Positions 27,227 to 36,603 are shown, counted from the stretch's first letter. The stretch is 64,000 nucleotides of DNA from Shimwellia pseudoproteus (GCF_016415625.1 NZ_WBXP01000001.1:209709-273708); one strand, 5' to 3'. Made by a program: numbers and translations. Notes: generated from the letters alone by a model not told the origin.

Positions 27227-27295
27227 TTTGTTGTCAGAGGATGTAACCTGCGGGGGAAATATCCCCCGGCGAAGATTACCCGGCCCTAAGCCTGG

Positions 27296-27457
27296 TCATG
27301 GACGTCGGCGCCCGGTAAACAGGCTGAACAAAAACAAAATAATACCGACGATAAAGACAATTTTTGCGGCCCACGCTGCGGTGCCTGCAAGGCCACCAAA
27401 ACCCAGTGCTGCGGCAATTAATGCAATAACAAGAAAGATAATGCCCCATCGAAACAT
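27296..27457 (-). CDS. ytjA: YtjA, 53-residue UPF0391 membrane protein
   Basis: Small inner-membrane protein of unknown function, found under envelope and osmotic stress in relatives. Read directly from the bases: [20 protein letters not shown], then a glycine/alanine turn, then a second helix [16 protein letters not shown] and a basic tail GRRRP. 53 residues, the same as E. coli YtjA and nearly identical to it. AAGGAG lies six bases before the ATG. It sits between yjjU and osmY, the K-12 position. Confidence 0.9.
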   Translation of the reverse strand: MFRWGIIFLVIALIAAALGFGGLAGTAAWAAKIVFIVGIILFLFSLFTGRRRP

Positions 27458-27599
27458 AAGACGCTCCTTTACCATGTTGTAAGACAGTTACAACCGCTGT
27501 CAGGCAGCAGGTTTCCCCCTGGCCCCGTTTATCACGTGCTGGTGAAAGTACTCACCACCCTCGCGCATTCAGGTTCCGGCCAGCGGGAGACTGGGGGAA

Positions 27600-28214
27600 C
27601 TACTTAACACTGATATCGTTTTTTACGCTCTTCACACCCTCAACCGCTTTAGCAATTTGTTCTGCTTTGGCGGCCTGAGCCTGGCTTTTTACGGTACCAG
27701 ACAAGTGCACAACCCCGTTCGATGTGGTCACCTTCACATTCCGTGACGGGATTTCGCTGTCTGCGAGAAATTTAGCTTTAATTTCACTGGTGGTGGCCGT
27801 GTCACCTGCGTAGCCGCTAATCGACTGCTGTTTACCCGCAGCATCTTTAACGTGCAGTTTATCGCTGACCGAGACCACCCCGGGGACCCCTTTCGCCACC
27901 GTGACGGCTTTCTCTGCCTGTTCCTGACTATTGACGAACCCGCTCAGCGTCACCACTTTTTTACTGGTTTTTACCGAGATATCGCTACTTTTGATCGCAT
28001 CATCGTCAATCAGCGCCGCCTTCACTTTCGCCGTGATGGTGCTGTCATCCATAAAATTACCGACATGGTTCACTGAACTGTCGATTTTCTGCCCGGCGCT
28101 GGTTGCCGCAGCTTGCGCCTGGCTTCCCAGAGAATCATCCGCCAGGGCAGCGCCGCTAACCAGTACAGCGCCCAGAGTGACAGCCAACAGTGATTTTTTC
28201 ATTTTAGTCATCAT
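27600..28214 (-). CDS. osmY: OsmY, periplasmic BON-domain chaperone
   Basis: Osmotically and stationary-phase induced periplasmic protein that assists outer-membrane and autotransporter folding in relatives. 204 residues from the ATG at 28214; a second ATG follows directly, and a TTG at 28220 is unlikely. Signal peptide ends AALA|DDSL. Two BON domains: about 55-120 ([28 protein letters not shown]) and about 135-204 ([26 protein letters not shown]), each ending in a GVxxVxNxxxV motif. RpoS control is expected from the family. Confidence 0.95.
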   Translation of the reverse strand: MMTKMKKSLLAVTLGAVLVSGAALADDSLGSQAQAAATSAGQKIDSSVNHVGNFMDDSTITAKVKAALIDDDAIKSSDISVKTSKKVVTLSGFVNSQEQAEKAVTVAKGVPGVVSVSDKLHVKDAAGKQQSISGYAGDTATTSEIKAKFLADSEIPSRNVKVTTSNGVVHLSGTVKSQAQAAKAEQIAKAVEGVKSVKNDISVK

Positions 28215-28429
28215 TATCAATTATTCCTGTGGTTTGCTCATTATTTGAGCCAGGTCCGAAACGTTTAACGGAGACGGGATATGCGCCCGCCTTTCCATCA
28301 AACGTCTTTTTGGTTAGCACAGGATAAAATGTAGTTCACAACCGGGACTTTCGCCGAATTAATGGTTAAAAAAAGGCCAAAAGACAGCGCTTTAAGAACT
28401 TTCTGTTGCCGGAAGAGATAACGAAAAGG

Positions 28430-28460
28430 GGGAAGCAGGCATGGCGGAACGCCATGCCTG
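28430..28460 (-). terminator. Probable prfC terminator
   Basis: Ten-base perfect stem AGGCATGGCG-GAA-CGCCATGCCT a few bases after the prfC stop. On the minus strand it is followed by GCTTCCCCCTTTTCG, a broken T tract. Confidence 0.6.
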
Positions 28461-28468
28461 AGCAGGGA

Positions 28469-30058
28469 TTAATGCTCGCGGGTTTTACGGAAGGAGATAT
28501 CCGGGTAGCGTTCCTGGGTGAGGTTCAGGTTCACCATGGTTGGCGCGATATAACTGAGGTTATCACCGCCATCCAGGGCCAGATGAAGTTCGTTTTTACG
28601 CTTAAACTCTTCGAGTTTCTTCACGTCCGTACACTCTACCCAGCGGGCGGTGGAGACATTCACCGATTCGTAAATCGCTTCCACATTGTACTCACTCTTC
28701 AGACGCGCAACCACCACGTCAAACTGCAGCACCCCGACCGCACCAACAATCAGATCATTGTTAGCAATCGGACGGAATACCTGGACCGCGCCCTCTTCAG
28801 ACAGCTGCACCAGCCCTTTGAGAAGTTGTTTCTGTTTGAGCGGATCTTTCAGGCGGATACGGCGGAACAGTTCCGGGGCGAAGTTCGGGATCCCGGTGAA
28901 TTTCATCATTTCACCCTGGGTGAAGGTATCACCGATCTGGATCGTACCGTGGTTATGTAACCCGATAATATCCCCCGGGAATGCCTCTTCCACGTGGGAG
29001 CGGTCACCGGCCATAAAGGTGAGCGCATCAGAAATCACCACATCTTTACCGGTGCGCACCTGGCGCAGTTTCATGCCCTTTTCATACATCCCGGACACCA
29101 CACGCATAAACGCCACGCGGTCACGGTGTTTCGGGTCCATATTGGCCTGAATTTTAAACACGAAGCCGGTAAATTTCTCTTCGCTGGCGGTCACCTCACG
29201 GGTGTCGGTTTTACGCGGCATCGGGGCCGGAGCCCAGGAGACCAACCCATCCAGCATATGATCGACGCCAAAGTTACCCAGTGCGGTACCAAAGAATACC
29301 GGGGTAATGTCGCCACTCAGGAACAGCTCTTCATCAAATTCATTAGACGCGCCTTTTACCAGCTCCAGCTCGTCGCGCAACTGTTGGGCCAGATCCTCAC
29401 CGACAGCGCTCTCCAGCTCCGGGTTGTCCAGCCCTTTTACGATACGGACTTCCTGGATGGTGTGCCCTTTACCGGTCTGGTAGAGGTAGGTTTCGTCTTT
29501 ATAGAGGTGATACACCCCCTTGAACAGCTTGCCGCAGCCAATCGGCCAGGTGATCGGGGCGCAGCCGATTTTCAGCTCGTTTTCCACTTCATCCAGCAGT
29601 TCCATCGGATCACGGATATCACGGTCCAGCTTGTTCATAAACGTCAGGATCGGCGTGTCGCGCAGACGGGTAACTTCCATCAGCTTACGGGTACGATCTT
29701 CGACCCCTTTCGCCGCATCAATCACCATCAGGCAGCAGTCCACGGCGGTCAATGTACGGTAGGTATCTTCCGAGAAGTCTTCGTGCCCCGGGGTGTCCAG
29801 CAGGTTAACCAGGCAATCATGATACGGAAACTGCATCACCGAGGTGGTAATCGAGATACCGCGCTGCTTTTCCATTTCCATCCAGTCAGATTTCGCATGC
29901 TGGCTGGAGCCCCGGCCTTTTACTGTGCCCGCGGTCTGAATAGCCTGTCCGAATAACAGCACCTTTTCAGTGATGGTGGTTTTACCGGCATCGGGGTGAG
30001 AAATAATCGCAAAAGTGCGGCGTTTCGCCACCTCCTGCAAATAAGGAGACAAAGTCAT
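28469..30058 (-). CDS. prfC: Peptide chain release factor 3
   Basis: Translational GTPase that recycles RF1/RF2 from the ribosome after peptide release. 529 residues as in E. coli. G1 [14 protein letters not shown] near 20-33, G2 threonine in [10 protein letters not shown]3 [14 protein letters not shown] near 89-102, G4 TFMNKLDRD near 142-150. Domain II begins about 290, and the RF3-specific C-terminal domain runs to 529. It ends about 200 bases upstream of osmY on the same strand. Confidence 0.98.
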   Translation of the reverse strand: MTLSPYLQEVAKRRTFAIISHPDAGKTTITEKVLLFGQAIQTAGTVKGRGSSQHAKSDWMEMEKQRGISITTSVMQFPYHDCLVNLLDTPGHEDFSEDTYRTLTAVDCCLMVIDAAKGVEDRTRKLMEVTRLRDTPILTFMNKLDRDIRDPMELLDEVENELKIGCAPITWPIGCGKLFKGVYHLYKDETYLYQTGKGHTIQEVRIVKGLDNPELESAVGEDLAQQLRDELELVKGASNEFDEELFLSGDITPVFFGTALGNFGVDHMLDGLVSWAPAPMPRKTDTREVTASEEKFTGFVFKIQANMDPKHRDRVAFMRVVSGMYEKGMKLRQVRTGKDVVISDALTFMAGDRSHVEEAFPGDIIGLHNHGTIQIGDTFTQGEMMKFTGIPNFAPELFRRIRLKDPLKQKQLLKGLVQLSEEGAVQVFRPIANNDLIVGAVGVLQFDVVVARLKSEYNVEAIYESVNVSTARWVECTDVKKLEEFKRKNELHLALDGGDNLSYIAPTMVNLNLTQERYPDISFRKTREH

Positions 30059-30253
30059 AATTCAATCTTCTTGTTCTGGCGCGGTGATGGTCCACGCATC
30101 ATAAAAGTAAAAAACGGCGGCTCGCCAAATAGCAGATGCGCCATCTGGCAACACACAGGGCGCCTAATCATAAGCCCGGGGTCACGTACCGGCGGTAACA
30201 ACGCGCCTGAAAAATGACCCGGGCATTCTACCCGTCGGCAAGGGGCAAACCAA

Positions 30254-30931
30254 TTATTGTTTACACAGTAATTGCTCCAGCTCCGCCAGGGTGGCGACCT
30301 GCCAGGTCGGGGTGATACCGTCCGGTAGCGCCCGCCCGTGGGCGTTAAGCCAGCAAGTAGCCAGCCCGGCATTGATGCCCCCCAGAATGTCAGATTCTGC
30401 GGTATCGCCGACCATCAGCACCCGATCACGGGGCGGATTACCCATCTGTTCCAGGGCGTAATCAAAGATTTTGCGATCTGGTTTTGCCACCCCGACCTGC
30501 TCTGAGATAACCAGCAGATCAAACATATCCCGTAATCCGGTGCGGGTAAGGCGAATTTGCTGTAGCGCCGTGAATCCGTTGGTAATAATGCCAAGCTTCG
30601 CCTGCCCCTTCAGAGCATTAAGCAACGACACCGCACCGGGTAACGGGGTGCAAATTTCCGCCATAGCATTCAGAAAAGCACTGTTCAGATCCCCGGGGGC
30701 GACGTTCAGGCGCTCGGCCCAGCTTTCAAAACGGCGTAATTGCAGTTGAGATGCGCTGATCGCGCCATTCTGATAATCCACCCACAGGGGTTTATTGACC
30801 GCCTGGTAAGCCTGATAGTCGTCATTGGTAAATGTCACACTGTAGTCATTGAACATGCGCTGCAGGCCGCTGAACGCATCAAACGTGAATAAGGTTTCGT
30901 CCGCGTCAAAAAGTACCCAGTCCCACTTCAT
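30254..30931 (-). CDS. yjjG: dUMP/pyrimidine nucleotidase YjjG (HAD family)
   Basis: HAD-like 5'-nucleotidase that dephosphorylates dUMP, UMP, dTMP and non-canonical pyrimidine nucleotides. The ATG at 30931 ([18 protein letters not shown]) gives 225 residues, identical in length to E. coli; the frame open to 30982 is ignored. Motif I DADETLF near 9-15, motif II ITNGF near 110, motif III lysine in VAKPDRKIF, motif [13 protein letters not shown]. Downstream of rimI with about 60 bases between them. Confidence 0.95.
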   Translation of the reverse strand: MKWDWVLFDADETLFTFDAFSGLQRMFNDYSVTFTNDDYQAYQAVNKPLWVDYQNGAISASQLQLRRFESWAERLNVAPGDLNSAFLNAMAEICTPLPGAVSLLNALKGQAKLGIITNGFTALQQIRLTRTGLRDMFDLLVISEQVGVAKPDRKIFDYALEQMGNPPRDRVLMVGDTAESDILGGINAGLATCWLNAHGRALPDGITPTWQVATLAELEQLLCKQ

Positions 30932-30991
30932 TACTTCACCTTGTGCTTGTCGGCCCCGCGATGTCCTATCTACGTGTGGCATTAATCTCTG

Positions 30992-31435
30992 TTACCCCAG
31001 CGGAAGCGCCATAATAATGGCGTCCTCCCGTCCTTCGGCTGTAGGGTAATAATTACGGCGTATCGTCGCCTCGTTAAATCCCAGGCTCTCATACAGGGCG
31101 ATAGCCCCGGCATTTGACGCGCGCACTTCCAGCCACAGGGTCAGCACGTCGCGCTGTTCCAGTTGGCTGATAAGCTCAGTCAGGAGCGCCCGCCCCAGGC
31201 CACGGCGCTGATAGGCAGGATCCACGGCAATATTAAATAGCGTAGCTTCATCCAGCACGATCTGGGTAATGGCAAAACCGGCCATGACACCGTCAGCATC
31301 AATCCGCAAATTCAGGTAACGCTCCCCCTGATTACTGAGTAACGTTTTTTCACTCCAGGGAAACGCGTGGCTGCGCCGTTCAATAGCCAGTGCTGTGGCC
31401 AGGTCATCCGCGCTGAGGGTAGAAATCGAGTTCAT
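30992..31435 (-). CDS. rimI: RimI, ribosomal protein S18 N-alpha-acetyltransferase
   Basis: GNAT acetyltransferase that acetylates the N-terminal alanine of S18. The ATG at 31435 (MNSISTLSADDLATAL) gives 147 residues (E. coli 148); the longer frame into holD is not used. Acetyl-CoA pyrophosphate loop YQRRGLGRALL near 75-85, catalytic region NIAVDP, and VRASNAGAIALYESLGF near 106-122. The first 32 bases overlap the holD 3' end, so translation is coupled. Confidence 0.95.
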   Translation of the reverse strand: MNSISTLSADDLATALAIERRSHAFPWSEKTLLSNQGERYLNLRIDADGVMAGFAITQIVLDEATLFNIAVDPAYQRRGLGRALLTELISQLEQRDVLTLWLEVRASNAGAIALYESLGFNEATIRRNYYPTAEGREDAIIMALPLG

Positions 31436-31817
31436 ATTTACAAATCTGCTGCCACAGCGCTCTGCGCGCCGCACCACTTTGTTGAAGTTCATCCAGTGCC
31501 GGGGAGTCCAGTTGCGCCCCTGCCAGGGACAACGGCTGGTCAATAGCTATCCGCCAGCTATTACAGCGGCTGCCTGCCGGTAACATCGCCAGTTGATCCG
31601 GTGTCAGTAATTGCACCTGATCACCCGCCAGTCCCAGGCTACGGATCACATCCTGAACCAGGGGATCGTCCAGCACCGGTGGCTCACTGGCCACAATCAC
31701 CAGCCGGGTTTGCCCGGATAAGGCCACCGCAATGTCCCCCTGCAACGCCGTAGGGCGACGCAGCGCCCATTGGGTAATGCCCAGGTGCTGTAATTGCCAG
31801 TCGCGTCGGGAAGTCAT
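31404..31817 (-). CDS. holD: DNA polymerase III psi subunit HolD
   Basis: 137-residue psi subunit that links the clamp loader to chi and SSB. The N-terminus MTSRRDWQLQHLGITQWALRRP is the conserved chi/clamp-loader binding region; the C-terminal half (GSRCNSWRIAID, ALWQQICKYELDFYP) matches E. coli. First gene of holD-rimI-yjjG; divergent from rsmC. Confidence 0.95.
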   Translation of the reverse strand: MTSRRDWQLQHLGITQWALRRPTALQGDIAVALSGQTRLVIVASEPPVLDDPLVQDVIRSLGLAGDQVQLLTPDQLAMLPAGSRCNSWRIAIDQPLSLAGAQLDSPALDELQQSGAARRALWQQICKYELDFYPQRG

Positions 31818-31956
31818 AGCGAAACCTGTATTGATCCGAAGGCCGGTAAATATACCAAATCCGCCGCGCTGGCGCTATGTGCAGACCATCACCGTCCAGG
31901 TGCTACGCGCGGTGCTTCGGTATATAATCGCCGCTTACCGAAAAAAGGAGTAATGA

Positions 31957-32985
31957 ATGTCTGCTTATACCCCGGCAAGTGAAGTCTTGCTGCGCCACAG
32001 TGATGATTTCGAGCAAAGCCGCGTTCTGTTTGCCGGAGATTTGCAGGATGACCTGCCTGCGCGTTTCACCTCAGCACAAAATCGTGCCTGTACTCAGCAG
32101 TACCACCACTGGCAGAACCTGTCTGCCATCATGGGTGATGCGGCCTACTTCGGGCTCACCGCTGATGCCGCGGCCGTTGGCGACAGCGACACACTGATCT
32201 ACTACTGGCCGAAGAACAAACCTGAAGCCCATTTCCAGTTGATGAACCTGCTGTCTTTATTACCGGTTGGCAGCGATATTTTCGTCGTGGGGGAGAACCG
32301 TAGCGGGGTCCGCAGTGCCGAACAGATGCTGGCTGAATTTGCCCCGCTGAACAAAGTGGATAGCGCCCGCCGCTGTGGCCTGTATTACGGCAAGCTGGAA
32401 AAACAGCCGGCATTCGACGCCGACGCCTGGTGGGGCGAGTACCACACCAACGGTCTGACCATCAAAACCTTACCCGGGGTCTTTAGCCGCGATGGGCTGG
32501 ATGTCGGCAGCCAACTGCTGCTATCCACCCTCAGCGCCCATACCAAAGGCAAAGTGCTGGATGTCGGCTGCGGCACCGGCGTGCTGGCCGTTAGCCTGGC
32601 CAGCCACTCCCCGAAAGTACGCCTGACCCTGAGCGATGTTTCCGCCCCCGCGGTTGAGGCCAGCAAAGCGACACTCGCCGCCAATGGTATCGAAGGCGAG
32701 GTGGTCGCCAGCAATGTCTATTCCGGCATTAGCGGCCGTTTCGATATGATTATCTCCAACCCGCCGTTCCATGATGGCCTGCAAACCAGTCTGGATGCTG
32801 CCCAAACCCTGATCCGCGGCGCCATTCGCCATCTCAATATTGGCGGTGAACTGCGTATTGTGGCGAATGCCTTCCTGCCTTACCCAAATATTCTGGATGA
32901 AACGTTCGGCAATCATGAAGTTATCGCTCAAACCGGCCGTTTCAAGGTCTACCGCTCCGTGATGGCCCGTAACAGCAAACGCTAA
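31957..32985 (+). CDS. rsmC: 16S rRNA m2G1207 methyltransferase RsmC
   Basis: Methylates G1207 of 16S rRNA in the 30S subunit using SAM. 342 residues (as in E. coli) after AAAGGAG. The N-terminal half is a degenerate methyltransferase-like domain; the C-terminal catalytic domain has the SAM motif [17 protein letters not shown] near 196-212 and the N2-guanine signature [10 protein letters not shown] near 265-274. Divergent from holD, with the leu tRNA promoter about 60 bases downstream. Confidence 0.96.
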   Translation: MSAYTPASEVLLRHSDDFEQSRVLFAGDLQDDLPARFTSAQNRACTQQYHHWQNLSAIMGDAAYFGLTADAAAVGDSDTLIYYWPKNKPEAHFQLMNLLSLLPVGSDIFVVGENRSGVRSAEQMLAEFAPLNKVDSARRCGLYYGKLEKQPAFDADAWWGEYHTNGLTIKTLPGVFSRDGLDVGSQLLLSTLSAHTKGKVLDVGCGTGVLAVSLASHSPKVRLTLSDVSAPAVEASKATLAANGIEGEVVASNVYSGISGRFDMIISNPPFHDGLQTSLDAAQTLIRGAIRHLNIGGELRIVANAFLPYPNILDETFGNHEVIAQTGRFKVYRSVMARNSKR

Positions 32986-33000
32986 GTTCCGGGGGAAAAA

Positions 33001-33032
33001 TGCCGCTTTTTGCAGCACTCAGAAAAGCGGCA
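33001..33032. terminator. Hairpin after rsmC
   Basis: TGCCGCTTTT and AAAAGCGGCA form a ten-base stem with a 12-base loop directly after rsmC. There is no T run afterwards, so it may be only a weak terminator. Confidence 0.4.
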
Positions 33033-33044
33033 TGAAATTAACTG

Positions 33045-33072
33045 TTGACGCCTGCCAGAAAAGCTCTAGAAT
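33045..33072 (+). promoter_or_regulatory. Promoter of the leu tRNA cluster
   Basis: TTGACG and TAGAAT with 16 bases between them, followed by a GC-rich discriminator (GCGCCTCC) typical of stringently controlled stable-RNA promoters. The first tRNA starts about 40 bases downstream of the -10. Confidence 0.8.
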
Positions 33073-33113
33073 GCGCCTCCGTGGTAATGATTCTCTCTGA
33101 GAATTAATGGTAC

Positions 33114-33200
33114 GCGAAGGTGGCGGAATTGGTAGACGCGCTAGCTTCAGGTGTTAGTGTCTTAACGGACGTGAGGGTTCAAGTCCCTCTCTTCGCACCA
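33114..33200 (+). tRNA. leuV: tRNA-Leu(CAG), copy 1
   Basis: 87 bases including an encoded CCA. GCGAAGG/CTTCGC acceptor stem, D loop with GGTAGAC, anticodon loop CTTCAGGTG with anticodon CAG, long class II variable arm, and GGTTCAAGTCC T-loop. First of three nearly identical tandem copies, like E. coli leuVPQ; the symbol is assigned by synteny. Confidence 0.97.
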
Positions 33201-33229
33201 AAAACCACGCAAGATATCGTTCGCACTGC

Positions 33230-33316
33230 GCGAAGGTGGCGGAATTGGTAGACGCGCTAGCTTCAGGTGTTAGTGTCTTAACGGACGTGAGGGTTCAAGT
33301 CCCTCTCTTCGCACCA
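33230..33316 (+). tRNA. leuP: tRNA-Leu(CAG), copy 2
   Basis: Identical to copy 1 over all 87 bases, separated from it by 29 bases. Anticodon CAG, encoded CCA. Presumably processed from one polycistronic transcript. Confidence 0.97.
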
Positions 33317-33342
33317 ATGCGAAAGACGATATCAAAAACTGT

Positions 33343-33429
33343 GCGAAGGTGGCGGAATTGGTAGACGCGCTAGCTTCAGGTGTTAGTGCCTTAACGGGCG
33401 TGAGGGTTCAAGTCCCTCTCTTCGCACCA
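33343..33429 (+). tRNA. leuQ: tRNA-Leu(CAG), copy 3
   Basis: Same as copies 1 and 2 except for two variable-arm changes (T to C and A to G), which keep the stem paired. Encoded CCA; 26 bases after copy 2. A short CTCTC/GAGAG hairpin follows. Confidence 0.97.
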
Positions 33430-33559
33430 CTCTCTGTGAGAGTTCCTCCCCAAAATATTCTCCCTGTGATATCCCGATTGGTTTTCTTCCCTGTTCATTA
33501 CTGTTATTGCCCGAAAACATCATCGCTAAAACAGCACGCTAACATCCCTGTTATCTGCG

Positions 33560-33805
33560 TCAGATCCCGGCTTTACCGCCAATAATGGTCAGTACCATCA
33601 TAATGCCGCCCGCAAAAGTCAGGCACGACGGCAACAACATGTAGTGGCGCAAATGACGATTAAATAGCATCACTGTGGTGCTCAGCATCCCCAGTACCAG
33701 CACCACCCGCCACTGCGCCGCATTCAGCCCACACAGGGCCAATACGGCCGCCAGTACCCCAGGTACAATGATTCCCCAACCACTTCCCAATCGTTGCAGT
33801 AGCAT
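33560..33805 (-). CDS. yjjZ: YjjZ, DUF1435 membrane protein
   Basis: 81-residue protein from the ATG at 33805 after GGAGG (MLLQRLGSGWGIIVPGVLAA). Three hydrophobic segments (about 10-25, 32-50, 57-75), the middle one flanked by RHLRHYMLLPSC, which matches the E. coli YjjZ RQLRHY.LLPSC motif. Function unknown. Divergent from fhuF across a Fur box, so iron-repressed expression is likely. Confidence 0.85.
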   Translation of the reverse strand: MLLQRLGSGWGIIVPGVLAAVLALCGLNAAQWRVVLVLGMLSTTVMLFNRHLRHYMLLPSCLTFAGGIMMVLTIIGGKAGI

Positions 33806-33825
33806 AACGACCTCCCCAACCATCA

Positions 33826-33844
33826 AATGATAATCATTCTCATT
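33826..33844. promoter_or_regulatory. Fur box between yjjZ and fhuF
   Basis: AATGATAATCATTCTCATT contains TGATAAT-C-ATTCTCA, matching the 7-1-7 Fur motif TGATAATnATTATCA with one mismatch. It lies 21 bases upstream of the yjjZ start, in the divergent promoter region. Confidence 0.88.
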
Positions 33845-33936
33845 ATTGTATGATAGCAATTATCAATTGTCACCATCGGTGAGACATTTCATTTCCAGGA
33901 AAACATCTTGTACATCCCCGCTATCGCGGATAACAT

Positions 33937-33951
33937 TAACAATCATTCTCA
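33937..33951 (+). promoter_or_regulatory. Second Fur-like site before fhuF
   Basis: TAACAAT-C-ATTCTCA matches the 7-1-7 Fur motif with three differences and lies 24 bases before the fhuF ATG. Confidence 0.55.
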
Positions 33952-33974
33952 TTACTATTACGGTAACGACGGCA

Positions 33975-34775
33975 ATGGCACTGCGTACAGCATCTTCTTC
34001 TGCCCCCACTCTGCCAGGCACCGCATGGTCCGGGCCGCTCACCGTCGCCCCAGCGGATGTTGCCAGCACGCTGTACCAGAGCTTTGAGCAGCACCGCCCC
34101 TATTTTAATGAGTTTATCAACCTTGGTGGCCGCCCAGCAGAACAGCAACTCACCTTTGCCGAATGGCGCGCCCCCACCCGGCTCTACTCCCTGCTAGCCA
34201 GTTATGGCGACCATATCTATCGCAACCACCCCGGCGTGCAGCGGGAACATAAGCCGCTGAAATCACTCTGGGCACAGTGGTTTATTGGCCTGTTGATCCC
34301 GCCACTGATGATGGCATTACTCACCCAGCGCCGGGGGCTGGATATCTCGCTGTCGGGTATCGCAACCGGGTTCCATGAAACCGGCCGCGCCGCCAGCTTC
34401 TGGATTGCGGCAAAAGAAGACCCGCAACTCACCCTTCTTGGCCCCCGTGAGCGCCTGGGAACCCTGTGGATCACCACAGTGAAACCGGTGATTGATACGC
34501 TGGATGCCAGCGGCGACATCAACGGTAAACTTATCTGGAGTAATACCGGCTATCTGGTGGGATGGTTCCTCGGAGAGCTAAAACCGCTGTTGGGTGATGC
34601 GCTGGTCAGCGAATTGCGCCACAGCTGTTTCAATGAAAAAAGCCTGCTTTCGGGCGCTGACAACCCCCTGTTTCGCACGATGCTGGTCAGGGATGGGCTG
34701 TTCGTTCGCCGCACCTGCTGCCAGCGCTATCGCCTGCCCGATGTGCAACGCTGCGGCGACTGCACCCTGAAATAA
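33975..34775 (+). CDS. fhuF: FhuF, [2Fe-2S] ferric-siderophore reductase
   Basis: Cytoplasmic reductase that releases iron from hydroxamate siderophores. The ATG at 33975 (MALRTASSSAPTLPG) gives 266 residues, close to the 262 of E. coli; the frame open from 33846 would run through the promoter and Fur sites. Conserved SDHIYRN-type block (GDHIYRNHPGV), SLWAQWFIGL, and the C-terminal cluster RRTCCQRYRLPDVQRCGDC with the CC-x10-C-x2-C iron-sulfur ligands. The ribosome site is weak (GGTAACGA). Confidence 0.93.
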   Translation: MALRTASSSAPTLPGTAWSGPLTVAPADVASTLYQSFEQHRPYFNEFINLGGRPAEQQLTFAEWRAPTRLYSLLASYGDHIYRNHPGVQREHKPLKSLWAQWFIGLLIPPLMMALLTQRRGLDISLSGIATGFHETGRAASFWIAAKEDPQLTLLGPRERLGTLWITTVKPVIDTLDASGDINGKLIWSNTGYLVGWFLGELKPLLGDALVSELRHSCFNEKSLLSGADNPLFRTMLVRDGLFVRRTCCQRYRLPDVQRCGDCTLK

Positions 34776-34891
34776 CCACCGGAACAATCCGGGAATTGCG
34801 TTTTTTAAGCAGTATCTCCTGCCTGGTGGTTTACAGCGCACGTCGCCTTGTGCCAGATTAGCGCAGCGTTCATCAAGAGATTAGTAAAAGC

Positions 34892-35353
34892 ATGAGTCTG
34901 CAGTCCGTACGGCAATATTTTGCCGACAATGCCCCCGATATTGACATCATCGAACTGAAACAACCCGCCGCGACACTTTCCGGGGCAGCCGAAGCCCTGC
35001 ACGTCGCCCCGGGGCAAATTGCCAAGACCCTCTCCCTGAAAGTTGAGAATGACGTCATTTTGATTGTTGCCCGGGGGGATGTACGCCTGGACAATGAAAA
35101 ACTGAAGCAGACCTTCAAGGCCAGAGCGCGGATGCTGAGCAGTGATGAGGTGTTGATCTGGACGGGCCATCCGGCGACGGGTGTCTGCCCTTTTGGGCTG
35201 GAAAATCCCCTGCCGGTGTATTGTGATATTTCGCTACGTGACTTCCCGGAGGTGGTACCCGCCGCTGGCGCTGTCCATAGCGCCGTTCGTATCTCTCCTG
35301 AGCGTCTTGCCGAACTTACCGCGGCTAAATGGGTGGATGTCTGTCAACGATAA
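34892..35353 (+). CDS. YbaK/ProX-domain aminoacyl-tRNA deacylase-like protein
   Basis: 153-residue single-domain protein of the YbaK/EbsC family, whose members hydrolyse misacylated tRNAs in trans. GQIAKTLSLKVENDVILIVARGDVRLDNEKLK near 41-72 includes the catalytic-type Lys45 and the conserved (A/G)xxRLD segment; GVCPFGLENPLPVYCDISL near 117-135 is the late signature. It is not YbaK itself; INS/ProXp-like specificity cannot be told from sequence. It is absent between fhuF and yjjP in K-12. Its end overlaps the convergent MFS gene by 10 bases. Confidence 0.85.
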   Translation: MSLQSVRQYFADNAPDIDIIELKQPAATLSGAAEALHVAPGQIAKTLSLKVENDVILIVARGDVRLDNEKLKQTFKARARMLSSDEVLIWTGHPATGVCPFGLENPLPVYCDISLRDFPEVVPAAGAVHSAVRISPERLAELTAAKWVDVCQR

Positions 35354-36603
35354 GAGTGCTGTGAACCGGCCTGGGTCCCCGGTGCTTCGCTCTTCCCGGA
35401 AATGACCATTCCCCGGGTCTCACGACCAAAGGCCACAAACACGCAAATCAGCACCGCCACAACCCCGGCAACACACGCCATTGCGAAACCATAATTTCCG
35501 TTATGGGTTTCCGCAATACGCGCCTGTAGGGTGGCATTCACCGACGCAATCAAGTTCCCCAACTGGTAAACAAAACCGGGTAGCACAGCGCGAGCATTGG
35601 ATGGCACCAGCTCGTTGAGCCAGGTCGGTACCACCCCCCAGGCGCCCTGCACCATAAACTGCATCAGAAACGCTCCGAGGCCGATAGTGAATGACCCGCT
35701 AGAGAACGCCCACAGCGGCAGCACCGGCAGCGCCAGGAACGCGGCGATCATCATCGCTTTTTTACGGCCAATATGTTCCGACAACGATCCAAACAAGACC
35801 CCGCCGATCATGGCGGCAATATTGTAGCCAATGGCAATCAGGCTTACGGTATGGGGATCAAAGCCATGCTGCACCTTGAGGAAAGTTGGGTACAAGTCCT
35901 GGGTACCGTGGCTGAAGAAGTTAAAGCAGGCCATCACCACCACCAGATAGAGACACAGCTTCCAGTGGCTACGCAGTACCGGCAACAACGCCGTGCTCTC
36001 CTGGCGGGAGCGGGCCGCCAGCCATACCGGGGACTCCGGCACTTTAAAATAAATATAGGGCAGCAGCAGTACCGGCAGTGCGCCAATCAAGAACATGCCG
36101 CGCCAGCCCACGCTGCTATACAGCAGGCCAAATACAATGGACGCCAGCAGATACCCACAGGGGTAACCGGCCTGGAAAATACCGGACATCAGCCCCCGGG
36201 AGCGATCGGGAATAGTTTCCATGGCCAGCGAAGAGGCAACCCCCCAGATCCCGCCCATGGCGACCCCGTAGATCACCCGAAATAGCAGGAACGCGCCAAA
36301 GGTTGGCGACCAGGCGGAAAGTAGCTCGAAAACAGAGAACATGGCGATATTGGTCATCAGGATCGGCTTGCGGCCAAAGCGCTCCGCCAGACGGCCAAAA
36401 ATCAGCGCCCCGATGGGGCGTACCGCCAGGGTTAACATAATGGCCAGCGATACCTCAGATACCGAGGTCGAAAAATTGGTGGCCAAATCACTGAGTACAA
36501 AAACCAGAATGAAAAAATCAAAAGCATCCAGCGTCCAGGCAGAAAAACTGGCAATAGCCGTATGGCGCTGCACGGGCGTCCAGGTAAGCGGTGAGAATGT
36601 CAT
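35344..36603 (-). CDS. MFS transporter, sialate/monocarboxylate (SHS/YjhB-like) type
   Basis: 419 residues from the ATG at 36603 (MTFSPLTWTPVQRHTAIASF); the longer frame is ignored. About 12 membrane helices. MFS loop motif GRLAERFGRKPILM near 64-77 and its repeat GSLSEHIGRKKAMM; DAFDFFILVFVLSD in helix 1 is typical of proton-coupled lactate/sialate/metabolite symporters. The substrate is not determinable; YjhB, NanT and lactate permease-like carriers are nearest by memory. No neighbouring catabolic gene names the substrate. Confidence 0.8.
   Translation of the reverse strand: MTFSPLTWTPVQRHTAIASFSAWTLDAFDFFILVFVLSDLATNFSTSVSEVSLAIMLTLAVRPIGALIFGRLAERFGRKPILMTNIAMFSVFELLSAWSPTFGAFLLFRVIYGVAMGGIWGVASSLAMETIPDRSRGLMSGIFQAGYPCGYLLASIVFGLLYSSVGWRGMFLIGALPVLLLPYIYFKVPESPVWLAARSRQESTALLPVLRSHWKLCLYLVVVMACFNFFSHGTQDLYPTFLKVQHGFDPHTVSLIAIGYNIAAMIGGVLFGSLSEHIGRKKAMMIAAFLALPVLPLWAFSSGSFTIGLGAFLMQFMVQGAWGVVPTWLNELVPSNARAVLPGFVYQLGNLIASVNATLQARIAETHNGNYGFAMACVAGVVAVLICVFVAFGRETRGMVISGKSEAPGTQAGSQHSYR

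Noticed and set aside
27251..27267. GGGGG/CCCCC hairpin downstream of ytjA as a terminator
   Set aside because: Short stem with no T run in either direction; the larger hairpin at 27184-27226 is a better candidate.
28994..29956. 320-codon plus-strand ORF opposite prfC
   Set aside because: Antisense to a highly conserved GTPase gene; composition and lack of motifs mark it as a shadow.
33114..33429. Regularly spaced repeats suggestive of a CRISPR-like array
   Set aside because: The repeats are three 87-base tRNA-Leu genes with encoded CCA. No other CRISPR-like repeat pattern or cas gene was seen in the window.
33349..33585. 78-codon ORF starting MAELVDALASGVSALTG
   Set aside because: Translation of the third tRNA-Leu gene; a common artefact.
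33846..33974. N-terminal extension of FhuF by 43 residues
   Set aside because: It would translate through the Fur boxes and promoter; the ATG at 33975 gives the family length.
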